Positions 1 to 11,030 of a DNA stretch of 64,000 nucleotides are shown one piece after another. Made by a program: the position numbers and the translations under genes. The notes under the pieces are model-generated. The model saw only the letters and a program-made list of their open reading frames with translations. It was not told the origin of the DNA and ran no database searches. Origin of the DNA: Atopsyche davidsoni (taxonomy: Eukaryota > Arthropoda > Insecta > Trichoptera > Hydrobiosidae); assembly GCA_022113835.1 (NCBI GenBank), contig JAILWY010000015.1:620001-684000 (forward strand), given 5' to 3'. Every line of letters begins with the position of its first letter. Position 1 is the stretch's first letter.

Positions 1-654
1 ATCAAGGAAGTTATAATGTAAAAAGTATTCAATAGAAAACATAAAAATCTTACATAGAACTATACTAGCACGATTTTTACAAATAAGGTTTGACTTACCA
101 ATAAATATGTATTTGCATTTAAGAAAAGCTTTAGTAACAACAGTATTCGCTTTACCTGAAATAGAAGAAAACATTTTTTTAGTAAAAAAAATATTATAAC
201 TTACAAATAAATCATTTAAGTTCTAAGCGACAGATTCCTAATAAACAGCCGGTACCAAAATTTAAAAAAATATTGCAAAATCGTCGATATTACTGGAGTC
301 AAATTAATTTACTTATAAAAACAATAATTGTGAGTAGGTTTATAATAACGTTTTCTTTAGTGATAATTTTGGAATATTAGACATTAAAATGTGTATAAAT
401 ATTATTAGATATATTGATTTAAATAATTTGCTTGTAAGCAAAATCTGGCAAAATTTACAAATCGTGAGTATAGTTAATTAATAAAAAAGGATTTTAATGT
501 TGAGAAAACATAAAGAGGTTTGCGGTACAAGAAGAAAGATCTTGGGCAGGACCCTCCTTCGGGAGATGACAGCCAACTGAGTAATTTCCGGCATAAATTT
601 GCGTTTTGAACTATCTTATGTACATTACGTCGAAATATTAAATTAAATCGACAA

Positions 655-885
655 ACAATTAATCAACGAGCACAAAAATGCGCCCGTCATCGTCAAATTG
701 AAAAACGAACAAACGAACAAAGCCGAACTGCCTCGGCACAGACAATGACGAACTAGCGGCCGGGAGGCTCCGGCTTCACTCGAGTACAGTAAACTAATCA
801 CGAGCGTGACAATGGGCCTTCAGCACTTCGGCTGTACAGGGTGACCCACGTAAGGGCGACGAAAATCAATATTTCAGAGGGCGCT
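655..885. promoter_or_regulatory. GC-rich CpG-containing island, candidate non-coding regulatory element
   Basis: The base composition shifts from AT-rich to balanced and CpG-containing (for example GCGGCCGGGAGG near 758), with sharp edges and no sustained reading frame. Such islands recur across the window. Conserved cis-regulatory DNA is one explanation and an old repeat is another. No homology can be claimed from the sequence alone. Confidence 0.3.
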
Positions 886-2289
886 GAAAGGACAGTCGCA
901 TGTTATATAAAATACAAAACCTTGTTTTATAAAAATAATAACACGCAATTACATATCAAATATAAATAAACAAAAACCTAGCACATTACAATATTTTTTT
1001 CTCTCATTAAAACAGTCATTTTAGTAGCCCTCTGGGAGGCTTTTTTATAATCTTTATATGTTGGGAATTTCATTTGATTACATTTCCATTAGTTTGTTTG
1101 TAAGCAACTAAAAAAAAAATATTGTAATATTTTAGCTACCTGTCTGTTATGGATAACACTTGTCTGAAATAAAATTATTTAAATAAATATTTTTGTTCTG
1201 ATAACTGTGAGAATAAATGCTTGAAAAAATCAAATACTATAAAAAAATGTTATTTGAGAGTTTGATTCCGAAGTTTTATGTCGAAAACACAACAGTCGCT
1301 AATAATTATTTACATCCAACCTTTCCTTATCTAACTACACGTATGTCATACCTCAGCCTGATAAGCTCAATATTTTTTTATTAAATATTATTTAATAACA
1401 TGGTTGTAGAAATTATAAGTACACAATGCAGTAAGTTGAAACGAAGATTCAGCATACGTAAGGAATGGTTTTTATCATCAATGAGTTACAACCTAAATTA
1501 TATTTTAAGTAGGCCATAAATAATATTAGCTGCAGGTATCCCTTAAACGATAACGTTATGTATGATTGAGTCTGTGGGTTTTATGACTTCCTCTAAACCT
1601 GTGTGAATCACCCAATATAGGAGAAAATAAACTGTGTAAAACTGGAATTTAGGAATGAACCCGTCTCTAAGCTCCTTTATTGTCGGCCTATTCAGAGTCT
1701 AGGCCGTGTTATGTTTTATGCTATAATAAATATACGCGGCTAGTAGCGAGGGAGGTATTAAAAGTCCGATGTTAACATTAATCCTTTGCCAAATAATAGA
1801 ATAATTAAGCAAGTTCCCAGCTTGTAGAGGAGCTTTATATAGCAGTAAAAAGGAAAGTATGAAAACGTGGAATTACTTTGTTATTTTCCATTTACTACTA
1901 AACTATTATCTTGTAAGTGTTTTACAAGAGAAGTATTTGGAAGATTGGAGATAAAGGAGTTCTCAAATTTTTGATTTCCATTTAAATAACCATTGCAATA
2001 GAATATTTAGATTACAAAAATACAGTTCAAATGTGATGTTAACGATATTACACGCCGCTGAGCGCTCACGAACAAGAATAATCGCGATCTCCTATTAATT
2101 TGGCTGTTCATGTGAATGGATATGAAGAATTTTATTTGTTAATAATAAATTCAGATATTCATTGGTAACACGAATGGAGTTTTTTCCGTTTTCAAAAAGT
2201 GTAGGTGGAGGCTCTTGTACTCTTTAATGGACTAATTCCAAAATACCGTGTATGAGTACTTAACCTAAATTGCAATTTCTAAATCTGGT

Positions 2290-2545
2290 CTACAACACAA
2301 CGCCGTGAACTGCGCTCGTTGTATAGTTAATTTTCTTCTTCTATTTCCACAAGCATCCAATTTTCGCCACAGAGCTCCCCGCATCTGCAGCGGATCTCGC
2401 TTACGTCCGCTTAGACATCAAAGCGGAAACAAAGGCGGACACAAGCGGCCCGCGGTTTGGGCGCCGCTGCCTTAATTGGTATCCTCCGTCGCTCCATACA
2501 CGCCAGAAGCCCTCAAGCAGTCTCCGAAATAATTAAATGTTAAAA
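2290..2545. promoter_or_regulatory. GC-richer island, candidate regulatory element
   Basis: A 250-bp GC-richer segment with repeated GCGGA/GCGGAC words (CAGCGGATCTCG, AAGCGGAAAC, AGGCGGACAC) and GGCGCCGCTGCC, with AT-rich DNA on both sides. All frames are interrupted, so it is not an exon I can defend. Candidate enhancer or conserved non-coding element by inference only. Confidence 0.3.
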
Positions 2546-3095
2546 CGTACACCGGCACACAGTCCTAGTGAGCCGAAATGCAATGCCTCATTTGCTCTGA
2601 CCCAAATTTGGTAAAAATTAAAAGTATTCGAGCATCCTGAAAATTATTCCAAATCGATGCGAAGTGCCATCTCTTTTGTTTATTGTCAGAAATTTAAGAA
2701 ACAGTTATGATCCAAAGGTATATATATATTTTCTGCATTTATTAAAATCGGATTTTATGCCAAAACTGAAGAGTAAAATTAACATTTAAACTCGATGCGC
2801 CTTTAAAAATAAACACATGATTTATTCGTTATATTTCCTCATTACGATTTTTTTGTTACGAATGTACATTGTTAGGAATATAAAAATAGACCATTGTGCG
2901 GTATGTAGTGTTATAATTTAAAATAATTAAATTCTTAAGAAACCGCAAACGCTATAAGATAACAGCCGTGAGTGACAGTCATATAGATAAAAAAAAAACA
3001 TAGTATAAGTAATAGTATAAGTTTGCATCGATATAAATATAAAATATGTATACTACGCACGCGAAGTTGTAGTATTTCTACTTATGAACTAATTG

Positions 3096-3135
3096 TTTAC
3101 TAACTAAAATAAAGGACTTTATTTTAGTTAGTAAA
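3096..3135. repeat. Perfect 19-bp hairpin (cruciform-capable palindrome)
   Basis: TTTACTAACTAAAATAAAG is followed after 2 nt (GA) by its exact reverse complement. With so short a loop it is a near-perfect 40-bp palindrome. It is not part of any larger inverted repeat that I can see. Confidence 0.9.
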
Positions 3136-3218
3136 TTAGTATTAATGAAAATTCAATAGACAAATGCGTGTATCGACAGTAGTTTTTTTAGTAGTAATAC
3201 TATAAATGATAATCATTG

Positions 3219-3302
3219 GCACTTTGGTATTTAATACATTTAAATATTTTAAAGTGATTTTTTTACATGTTTAATTTTATTGATCACCGGTTTAGCAAAC
3301 CT
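3219..3302. repeat. Dispersed repeat family R1, copy a (degenerate)
   Basis: Shares the order 'AAAGTGATTTTTTTACATG ... TTTTATTGATCACCGGTTTAGC' with the R1 copies at 7.93 kb (opposite strand) and 35.7 kb, where it reads AGTGATTTTTCCACGTG ... TATTGGTGACCGGTTTTGCC. The GTGACCGGTTT core and the distance to the ACATGT/ACGTGT word are kept. Family unknown, probably an old non-autonomous transposon. Confidence 0.55.
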
Positions 3303-3636
3303 TTCGTGTTGGTTTTATCAAAAGTAAATTAATCGTACACAGCTTCCTTTAATTCATTCCTAAAAATGGCCATATCAGAGCATCGGACAAATGGAGACAA
3401 AAGTATGACATGGATTATCACTTATAGGTCGTATTTTAAGTTCGCATTTAAATTGCAAGACAACATATTTTTTTACAAATGCGTAAATACACAAATAAAT
3501 ATAATAATAATGTTTAAAAATAAATTATTAATACAAGATCGAAAACAAAATACAAGTAACTGGAGTAAATTCGTTTTATTTCCATACAATAAAATTTAAA
3601 CTTTCATGACTATCGATTAAACAATCGTGAACTTTG

Positions 3637-3694
3637 GCTTCGTGAACCCTGGCTTCGTGCAACTCCATAAATCATAACCACTATGCCACCGACC
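3637..3694 (-). repeat. tRNA-like SINE head (degenerate)
   Basis: On the minus strand a box-A-like GGCATAGTGGTTATGA is followed by a box-B-like GGGTTCACGA, spaced as in a tRNA-derived SINE. The cloverleaf arms do not close properly, so it is not a functional tRNA gene. Confidence 0.4.
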
Positions 3695-4094
3695 CTAATG
3701 TCGACTTGCAACGCGAGGATCCGTTCACGCACCCACAAGACACTAGTCCAACATACAAGGTGTTTGAACATCCCCCGTGTAAATCTATCAATGTCATTCA
3801 AATTTTTATACACACACACACACAGATTCGACGATTCGTTTCACAATTGAAACGACGAAATTAAAAAAAAAACGGATAAAGATGCTCAATTAATTAGACC
3901 ACAAGTCGCGATAGCCTGAAGGGGAGGTTGTTACATGTACCTCTAGTATTTTTTAGCCGCATCATTTCCACTGTTTATCTACCAAAAATCAGGAACATCG
4001 GTTCAGTTTGCTTGTTTTACTTGCATTTAAATATTCAAGTAATATTTCTCATAATTGTAGGTATTTTGTAATATTAATATGTTTTTTGGCAGAA

Positions 4095-4205
4095 CAAACA
4101 AAGCGGCACTTCCCGTTCGCCATTCGAGCACTCGCGATAAATTCGGTCGGGTTTTCAGCGGCAGGACGTGCGAAAAGAGAATTCGGCTATTCCGCTTTGT
4201 GGCAG
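4095..4205. other. GC-richer segment bounded by a 9-bp inverted repeat
   Basis: ACAAAGCGG near 4096 and its reverse complement CCGCTTTGT near 4192 bound a GC-richer, non-coding segment directly left of a MITE. It could be part of the same repeat or an unrelated island. The open frames crossing it have no recognisable domain. Confidence 0.25.
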
Positions 4206-4213
4206 ATTTGTAA

Positions 4214-4354
4214 CAGGACGTCCTATGTATAATATAATAATGGATTCACAAAACAATGCGTTGCGCCGTCGCACGGAACAAGCGCTATCGCAATTAGCCC
4301 GCCAGACGCCGGCACGAAGAAATAAACAATTAAAACTATATTTAGGACATCCTG
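4214..4354. mobile_element. Mariner-type MITE, about 141 bp
   Basis: The left end ACAGGACGTCCTATGTAT and the reverse complement of the right end ACAGGATGTCCTAAATAT match at 15 of 18 positions. The right end abuts TA, the mariner target; the left end is preceded by TAA rather than an exact TA. The CAGGATGTCC terminus fits the Tc1/mariner superfamily. The interior (GCGCCGTCGCACGGAACAAGC region) has no transposase coding, so this is a non-autonomous element. A 91-codon open frame running through it is incidental. Confidence 0.6.
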
Positions 4355-4555
4355 TATACCAGCGGCTCTCAATGGCCGCGCCGGCGATCCAGCCGGACGC
4401 CACGTGTGAACCACGAAAAGAGAAAAAATATTACTGTTGCTGAGCTAATTTTATTTCACTTATTATTTTGGGTTTCCATAAACTTGAATATGATATTCAA
4501 ATTTTAAAAAAAAGCTGTAAAACAGTAGAAAAAATAATATCAATGGGTTCAAGGG

Positions 4556-4612
4556 GGGCGCTTGCTTGCCGACCATATGGTGCCGGGTTTGAATCCGAAT
4601 AAGGCAATAAGT
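4556..4612 (+). repeat. tRNA-like SINE head (degenerate)
   Basis: A box-A-like segment (CTTGCTTGCCGACCATATGG) is followed by box B GCCGGGTTTGAATCCG. Box B is convincing; box A is weak. Probably a relic of a tRNA-derived SINE on the plus strand. Confidence 0.35.
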
Positions 4613-5929
4613 TCTGTTAAAATAATACAATTTAATGAAATTCAAAGGGAAGGTAAACCTTCTGAGAAAAACTCTCTTTGATAAACGTATCGTATCGATT
4701 CTGATTTAACCGCAACTGCCACTAAATGCCTTAAACTGCTCGTCTATCAACCTCTTTTCTCGCGCCCTATGTGTATATTTAATAACTTTAGATTACTTCG
4801 AAACTAAAATAAATAAGTAAATATTAGCTCGGCAATAGTTCCACGAGGTGTTTATGATAATAAAATATTAAAAAAAACAACCCGACATTATAATCAAAAC
4901 GCTCACATGCGGCAAGTGTTTTATGTTATAAACAAAAGGAAAGGGTTGGAAAGCTTTGTTAGTATTCTGTTTTATTTTAGTTACAAATGATATTGCGAAT
5001 TTCAAAATTTAGAATCCACTTTAGGGGCAGAAGTTATATTATTCCACGGGCGTTTAATCGATAAGCCCAGGCCGACTGCGTATCAATCAACTTTTACAAA
5101 CTGTTGCGTGATTCCAGAATCGTGTTTCTTCCCCAGGTATAAGAATGTTATTGCTTATTTTATTATTAATGTTATGTAAGACAATTAACATGGAACATTA
5201 AAAATCACAATGGTGAAAGATATGCGTTAGGAGTCAAATTAAAAAAAAAAATCATATTAGAAATCTATACTGAGTGAAATATAATATTAATGTAAAGTTT
5301 TTATGTCGATTCATGGGTGAATTGTTACCATAATAGCATGCACGAATAAAATATCTAGAATGCATTGAACAGTAAATAATTCTTGTAAAAAGTGATGAAG
5401 TTCAACTATTATTAAAGCTAAGTTTTAAACAATACAAATTTATTTATATTTTTTTGCTTAAAAATTTTTGAATGTTGTTTGACTGTATGGTAAAGTGCAT
5501 TTTTTAAAATTTAATTGTATTCTAGGAATTCTACGGTTTCTTGTTAAATGTGACAAATTGAGAATAAATGGACCATTTTCAATTATTGATTGAGACATTA
5601 TATTCTTCGAAAGCTATTTTATTTATGTGCTATCCATAAATTTAACAACAAAATATAAACAAATAATTATAGTCGACAAACTTTTGAAAATATTGTAATA
5701 CCAACATAAAATATAAGTATGTGTGCAAAATGGTATCGGAAGATCGCGAGGAAAATTTTTTAAAGCACATTTTTATAAATCAAATGAGTGAGTGAATTTT
5801 TTTATGAAAACAGAGAGAAACAGTTTTTCAGCGTCAGGCTGTATGTAAAAAATGTAAACGCGTTTTTGCTGATGGAATGGCGTCAGCCCTAATTAGATTT
5901 TCATTCTTAAAGGTTTTGTAACGAAAGCA

Positions 5930-6280
5930 TTTCCACGGCTAACGATTTCGCTCACTTTCCAATAAAACCTCGGGGGAGGGTAGTGCACACACGGGGTGGG
6001 TTTTCGCTATCAAAAAAGGCGCTAATAAAGAAAAAGTACACAAGGCTTTCACCAAACAAAACCTTAACGGTGCCATCAATCTTGCCTGAAGTACTCACCT
6101 AATATCCCTTAACCTTAAATTGTAATAAATATTAACGATCCGCATCCCTTCGCACCAGGCTACCTGAAAAAACCTCTGCCGCTGGGGGATGAATTATAAC
6201 CGCTCTAAATTAATGAGTCATAATTCACGCACGTATTAATTACAGCTAGTTATTGTAATAAGCCACTAGAATATTATTAT
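5930..6280. promoter_or_regulatory. Candidate regulatory islands with homeodomain-like words
   Basis: Two adjacent GC-richer patches. The first holds CCAATAAAACC and GGCGCTAATAAAG. The second holds AATTAATGAGTCATAATTC and CGTATTAATTACAGC, i.e. several TAAT cores in a short span. There is no reading frame. The regulatory role is inferred from composition and motif words only. Confidence 0.25.
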
Positions 6281-7250
6281 ATTTCTCAAGAACACGAGGA
6301 ACATGGGAAGTAATGATACAAGTCAAAGGTTACTCAAAAACTAAAAATCATATATTTATAAAAACGAATTTATATTATTATTACTTTCTTATTAAGGAAA
6401 TTATTGAGTTTAAAAAAAATATACAATCATAAAAATTGATTAATAATATAATTATATATTTATTTGTAAATACGTTTATTTATAACAGTGGTTATGCCCG
6501 TATGTGAAACTTCATATAAGTTAAGTTATTTATTTAGCAATATAAATTTGATTCATTGATAAATTTTGGTAAGCCAATTGCGGACAGTGAGTTATGCTTG
6601 ATCCTATGAAAAACTTAACGGTTTGAACAGCTGGTATGGGTGAAGAGAAATATAACAAGGGTTGAATCTATTTTTATCAGTCCGGATGTTACCCTAGGGT
6701 TGAAGCTATTATGTATGATGACCTACGCAACATACGGCATATATTACTATATAATTATTAAGCAATTAGCTATGCAATATCTACCTGCACTCACCTACTG
6801 ATGAATAGAAACAAACTGTCATTAAACATTTGATACAAAATACGGTTTTCATTATATCAACAGATACAAATCCAAATCGAGTCACACATGAAATGATGTG
6901 AAAATTTACGTCACTGGTGGAATCCCAACAGTAAATTTTTAATGTGAATTCAAACCATGCACTCAGTTAGAAAATTAAGCTAGCATACTTAGTTAAAATT
7001 AAAAATCATATTATTTTGAAAAAAAATCTTGTTTGTAATTAATATTGCTGCAATTTTAATTGAAATTATAACATAATATACAATTGAGTTGTAAATTTGA
7101 ATGAGTAAACAAAAAAAATCATTTAGTGAAATGAAAAAAATCTTGTTACACTATCGTATTGAGAGCTCTCGAGTATTTTCATTTCTCTGCAGTCTTTTCA
7201 TAGATTTTTAATAATATTACTACAAAAAAACTCTGCGGGTAATATTAGAA

Positions 7251-7285
7251 TTTGATGGAAAATTACACAAAAATTTTCCATCAAA
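7251..7285. repeat. Perfect 14-bp hairpin
   Basis: TTTGATGGAAAATT, a 7-nt loop, then the exact reverse complement AATTTTCCATCAAA. Isolated; no flanking TIR or target duplication was recognised. Confidence 0.85.
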
Positions 7286-7399
7286 ACACGCAAATGTTAA
7301 ATTTACCAGGTAGAAGTCAGTCTAGCAAAAAAATAATAACGTAATATTTTCCAGCGTACATTCATAAGTCAGAATTATGAACATACTCCAAAAAGGACA

Positions 7400-7640
7400 C
7401 AAGCATAGTGTTTCACGTCTTGCCCGTCCAAAGCCTTATTTAACATCCCCTACGCCGACTACCCTGTCCCAGGTGGCTCTAATTTATGACAGGTATTACA
7501 TAAGGGGCTGATTCACCTAAGGGAGTCCTGTGCCCGCCTTTTTCAAACGCCTGAAAGCAGAATGATGACTGTCGCTTCCCGATTTGGGGCGATATTTCGC
7601 GATGGATTGTCATATTTACGAGGTTTCTCTAACTTGGGTT
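7400..7640. promoter_or_regulatory. GC-richer non-coding island
   Basis: Contains CCCTACGCCGACTACCCTG, GGGGCTGATTCACC and GATTTGGGGCGATATTTCGCG in AT-rich surroundings. All frames are closed. Could be a cis-regulatory element; there is no sequence proof. Confidence 0.25.
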
Positions 7641-7898
7641 GATATGCTATTCGCATTCTGCAGAAATGTTTCTTTTATAAAAGCAACGCGTTAGAGAGAA
7701 TATTACAATACGAGTGATATATTGTTTTTTTGTGATACACGTTTAATGGTAAATAGAAATATAAATGGTAAACGAAACATGTATGTCATCCGTTTTGTAT
7801 ATACTCTGTATATACATTCAGGCAAGAGATATGCCTCACTCAGGAAAGAAGTTTAGTAAAAAAATAAAAAATAAATAAAACATGCATTTACGTTGGTG

Positions 7899-7925
7899 TT
7901 ATCAAACTGAAACTCAGTTTGATAA
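7899..7925. repeat. Perfect 12-bp hairpin at the edge of an R1 copy
   Basis: TTATCAAACTGA, a 3-nt loop, then TCAGTTTGATAA. It abuts the dispersed R1 repeat that follows, so it may be that element's terminal fold-back. Confidence 0.85.
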
Positions 7926-8058
7926 TGCCAAAGTGATAGATTACCGAAACCGGTCACCAAAAAAATTAACATGTGGAAAATCAATCAAGTAATTAATTTA
8001 AAATAATAAAATGGGAATTCCACAAAGTACTCTCTTTCAAAAATATTGATTATATACA
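7926..8058. repeat. Dispersed repeat family R1, copy b
   Basis: Contains ACCGGTCACCAAAAAAATTA, ACATGTGGAAAATCAATCAAG and then GGAATTCCACAAAGTACTCT followed by a TTTCAAAAATATTGA-like stretch. The same blocks in the same order appear at 35.58-35.84 kb, and single blocks recur at 3.2, 27.1 and 46.14 kb. No coding capacity. Confidence 0.65.
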
Positions 8059-9639
8059 CATTTATTTATTAAATTATAATATATATATTTTAAAATATAA
8101 TTTCAAAACAGTGTAGTAAAAACCCCGTTAAATATACCAACATAAATTAAAAGCGACTTATGTAATAAATTATACACAATCTAGATTGTGTCATAAAATA
8201 ACATATTTAACATTAAATCTATTACGATATTAAAACTATATTAAGCCGGGATTAAAACGCACAATAAATCGCTGTTTGTTTAATTCAGAAGTAAATTACT
8301 GAAGCAATCATCATTCATTCAGAACATTCGTAATAATTTATTTAATGTTTCATTTGAAGGCATAACATACTATATTTATATTGTTTGACTTTGGGCAGAG
8401 TGCTGCATTTGAGACACTGTCGTAATATATATTTTTATTTTTAAAAACTCAATAAATTACTACCGACCACGTATTCCCGAGTTCGAGTCCGTCTTGAGCA
8501 TTAAATGTTATTTTAAATTGAAGTTAAATTTATAGTACTATATTATAATGATTTCTATGATCTGTAGTATAGTAAATGCCGGAGACGCATCCATCGGGAT
8601 ATGGCTCTACTTGCTGGCCTACTGCCTTTTATTTTTCGGTGTTCTATTTAGCTTGGATGTCTCCCGTTCGAAACAAAAAAGTAAAGTTTTTTAAGGTTTA
8701 TTAATGGATTGGTTGAGTGCTGAGCTCTCACGGATAGTAGTAATATCAAAAATTACTAATAATAATCAAAAATATTTTTTGGCTCACCTACTTAATTTTA
8801 AAACGGCTGTTTGTGTTTATTTTGACTAAAAGCTTGCAAACTGTTTTATCGAGCGATTTGGCATCAAACGATAAGCGTAGAGGGTCTTTATAAAAGCAAG
8901 ATCTTATACAGTAGATTTAATATATATTACCATATATGTTTCTGTATTTATAATATTATATACTTGTTAAATCAATTAAGATAGAGTAGTTATCTTATAT
9001 GATCCAGCTACTTCAAACGATAAGAAATGATCAATTTTCTTAATATTTTGGTAAATTTATTCTAGGTTAATTTTTTATTTAAAATGTTAAATAAAATCAT
9101 AAATAATGCATACCCACATATCATTTGTATTTATACAAACGCAACTTTCTATGACACAAGGCGACATCATAGGATTCGATCTACACATAAATATTTACAA
9201 GTGGGGTGAGGGGCACGAAATATAATAACAATAAAAATACTCAGGGGTAGTTTAATCAACCCTCTCGCGGACGACTAGATAACAATGCGCGCTTGTTATT
9301 TTTATTGACCTTTTTAATATTTTTTGTATTTTTTTTACTGCGCACATTTAAGCCAAGAGTAACTTAGAATTAAGGGACCAGCAGAATGTTTGCCTCGGTC
9401 GTATAATACTGTGGGAAAAGCCAACATTGCCCCGACGAATAAAAATAGAAATTTCGAACAAAATTCATATTTTCTGGCTGTTTTTCTTCTTTACGCGTGT
9501 GTATTGCTTTTAATTATTATTTTTATTAGAGTTTGTCTTTCAAAATTAAAACACGATAAAAGGGATTGTTTACACTCTGTAATGTTAATTAAAAGACCAT
9601 ACACGTTTTAAAAAGGTAAATATTATTTTCAATCTCATT

Positions 9640-9644
<5 letters not shown>

Positions 9645-9713
<69 letters not shown>
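9645..9713. repeat. (TA)n microsatellite
   Basis: About 68 bp of almost uninterrupted TA, ending at the left arm of the large inverted duplication. Confidence 0.95.
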
Positions 9714-9716
<3 letters not shown>

Positions 9717-9776
9717 ATTAAGCATATTTTTTCACACATTGAAAACGATTAAAGAAAACTCTCAGAAAATATCATC

Positions 9777-9854
9777 GTGACTTGTGAGGGATTCGAACCC
9801 ACATCCCCAAGCTTTCATGGCCGGTGCATTTATCCAACTATGCTAACGAGCCAC
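9777..9854 (-). repeat. tRNA-like sequence in left arm of the inverted duplication
   Basis: Mirror image of the copy at 10157-10234, with the same box A and box B. Not a convincing functional tRNA because the D and T arms pair imperfectly. Confidence 0.55.
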
Positions 9855-10156
9855 TGCAATTTAGTGAGAATTTTTAATAATCATAATCTACATATGAACC
9901 AATATGCCCAGGCTAATCAATATTTAATGATTTGCAAACACTGGACTTAATTAAAGTAACAAGTGAAGCATTTTTATATCCGTCTCGGCTAAACATCAAT
10001 AGATTTTAAAAATAATAATAACCAGATTTGGATATAAAAATGCTTCACTTGTTACTTTAATGAAGTCCAGTGTTTGCAAATCATTAAATATTGATTAGCC
10101 TGGGCATATTGGTTCATATGTAGATTATGATTATTAAAAATTCTCACTAAATTGCA

Positions 10157-10234
10157 GTGGCTCGTTAGCATAGTTGGATAAATGCACCGGCCATGAAAGC
10201 TTGGGGATGTGGGTTCGAATCCCTCACAAGTCAC
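10157..10234 (+). repeat. tRNA-like SINE head in right arm of the inverted duplication
   Basis: A 78-nt tRNA-like block. The 5' GTGGCT can pair with AGTCAC at the 3' end (one G-T wobble). Box A is TTAGCATAGTTGG, an anticodon-loop-like CATGAAA sits between partly pairing CCGGC and GCTTG, and box B is GGGTTCGAATCCC. The D stem is only 3 bp and the T stem is mismatched. It reads as a degenerate tRNA-derived pol III head, as in SINEs. The possible anticodon reading TGA is not reliable. Confidence 0.6.
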
Positions 10235-10360
10235 GATGATATTTTCTGAGAGTTTTCTTTAATCGTTTTCAATGTGTGAAAAAATATGCTTAATCACATA
10301 AACATACTAATACCTGCATGGGTAAATAAATACGCATCCTGATTAACATTAATCCAATTT

Positions 10361-10388
10361 AATATATATATATATATATATATATATC
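10361..10388. repeat. (TA)n microsatellite
   Basis: About 28 bp of TA, 60 bp right of the inverted duplication. Confidence 0.9.
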
Positions 10389-10849
10389 TATTCTTAAGTA
10401 TATAAGACAAAAAATAAAACGTGGTACTTTGCGGACATTTTAAGCGTGTGTGTAAATGATGAAATTTAATATTGTTACTTTTGCAACGATATTTTAATAT
10501 TTCGTAGATTTTATTGAAAATTTTAATTTTACAATTTAATTATTTTTACTGTGCATTATTTAAGTTTGAGAAATTTAAGTACTCGAGTTAATGGAAATTA
10601 ATAAAATTGTTAAGCAAAAAAAATTAATTGCGAATAACTTTCCTTTATAATACTGCTTTTAAAACGTGTATAAATATTTTGTCTAGTTTGGGTAGTGTTA
10701 TTATTTTTGTTGGGTTTATTTTCAATTTTAAATAAAATAAATAATCCGCTCGCTCTTTACGCGCAGGGCAGCCGCCACCTAAATAGACACAATTACAAGA
10801 ACCAGTCAAAACAATTCCAAAACCGTATGGGATTACATACAACAGCAAT

Positions 10850-11030
10850 CATTCGCTAATATGCGGTTGGCCGCGAACCCCATTAATTGAGACTGAATTA
10901 TAGGTTAGATCTGCTTGCGAAGCCATTAACGGCCCAAATTACGCGCACACAACGTTGTTGCGCGGATAAAAGTTCATTGGGAGTGACGCCGACTAAACGT
11001 TCCCAGTGCGTCATTATTCAAGTGATCAAA
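10850..11030. promoter_or_regulatory. GC-richer island, candidate regulatory element
   Basis: Contains GGTTGGCCGCGAACC, CATTAATTGAGACTG, GAAGCCATTAACGGCCC and TTACGCGCACACAACG. No coding signal beyond a 68-codon incidental frame. Confidence 0.28.

Larger units (their letters stand above)
1..3090. other. AT-rich gene-free DNA with two GC-richer islands
   Basis: No open frame of note and no recognisable protein similarity. The AT-rich background holds two GC-richer islands, listed separately (655-885 and 2290-2545). No splice-bounded coding exon could be picked out. A single mariner-like terminus word (TACAGGGTG) occurs near 835, but no matching inverted end was found. Confidence 0.6.
4640..9380. 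other. AT-rich gene-free DNA with scattered GC-richer islands
   Basis: No coding frame worth calling. The islands at about 5930-6060, 6120-6280 and 7400-7640 are listed separately. The rest is AT-rich unique-looking DNA with homopolymer runs and small hairpins. A lone box-B-like word (GAGTTCGAGTCC) at 8479-8490 may be a further SINE trace. Confidence 0.55.
9711..10300. repeat. Large inverted duplication, 271-bp arms around a 48-bp spacer
   Basis: The left arm 9711-9981 and the right arm 10030-10300 are reverse complements over 271 bp; I noticed one mismatch (TTAATTAAAG against TTCATTAAAG). Each arm holds one tRNA-like head plus about 127 bp beyond it. The structure is therefore an inverted copy of a longer segment, not two independent SINE insertions. 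A palindrome this exact is either recent, kept by gene conversion, or an assembly/chimeric-read artefact. (TA)n tracts lie on both sides, at 9.65 and 10.36 kb. Confidence 0.92.

Noticed and set aside
831..845. Mariner terminus TACAGGGTG
   Set aside because: No inverted partner within reach, and the word is short enough to occur by chance; the same applies near 26053.
4168..4443. 91-codon plus-strand frame as a gene
   Set aside because: It spans a mariner-type MITE and its flanks; the protein has no recognisable motif.
10157..10234. Functional tRNA gene
   Set aside because: Three-bp D stem, mismatched T stem and anticodon stem; an identical mirror copy in a palindrome. Better described as a SINE head.
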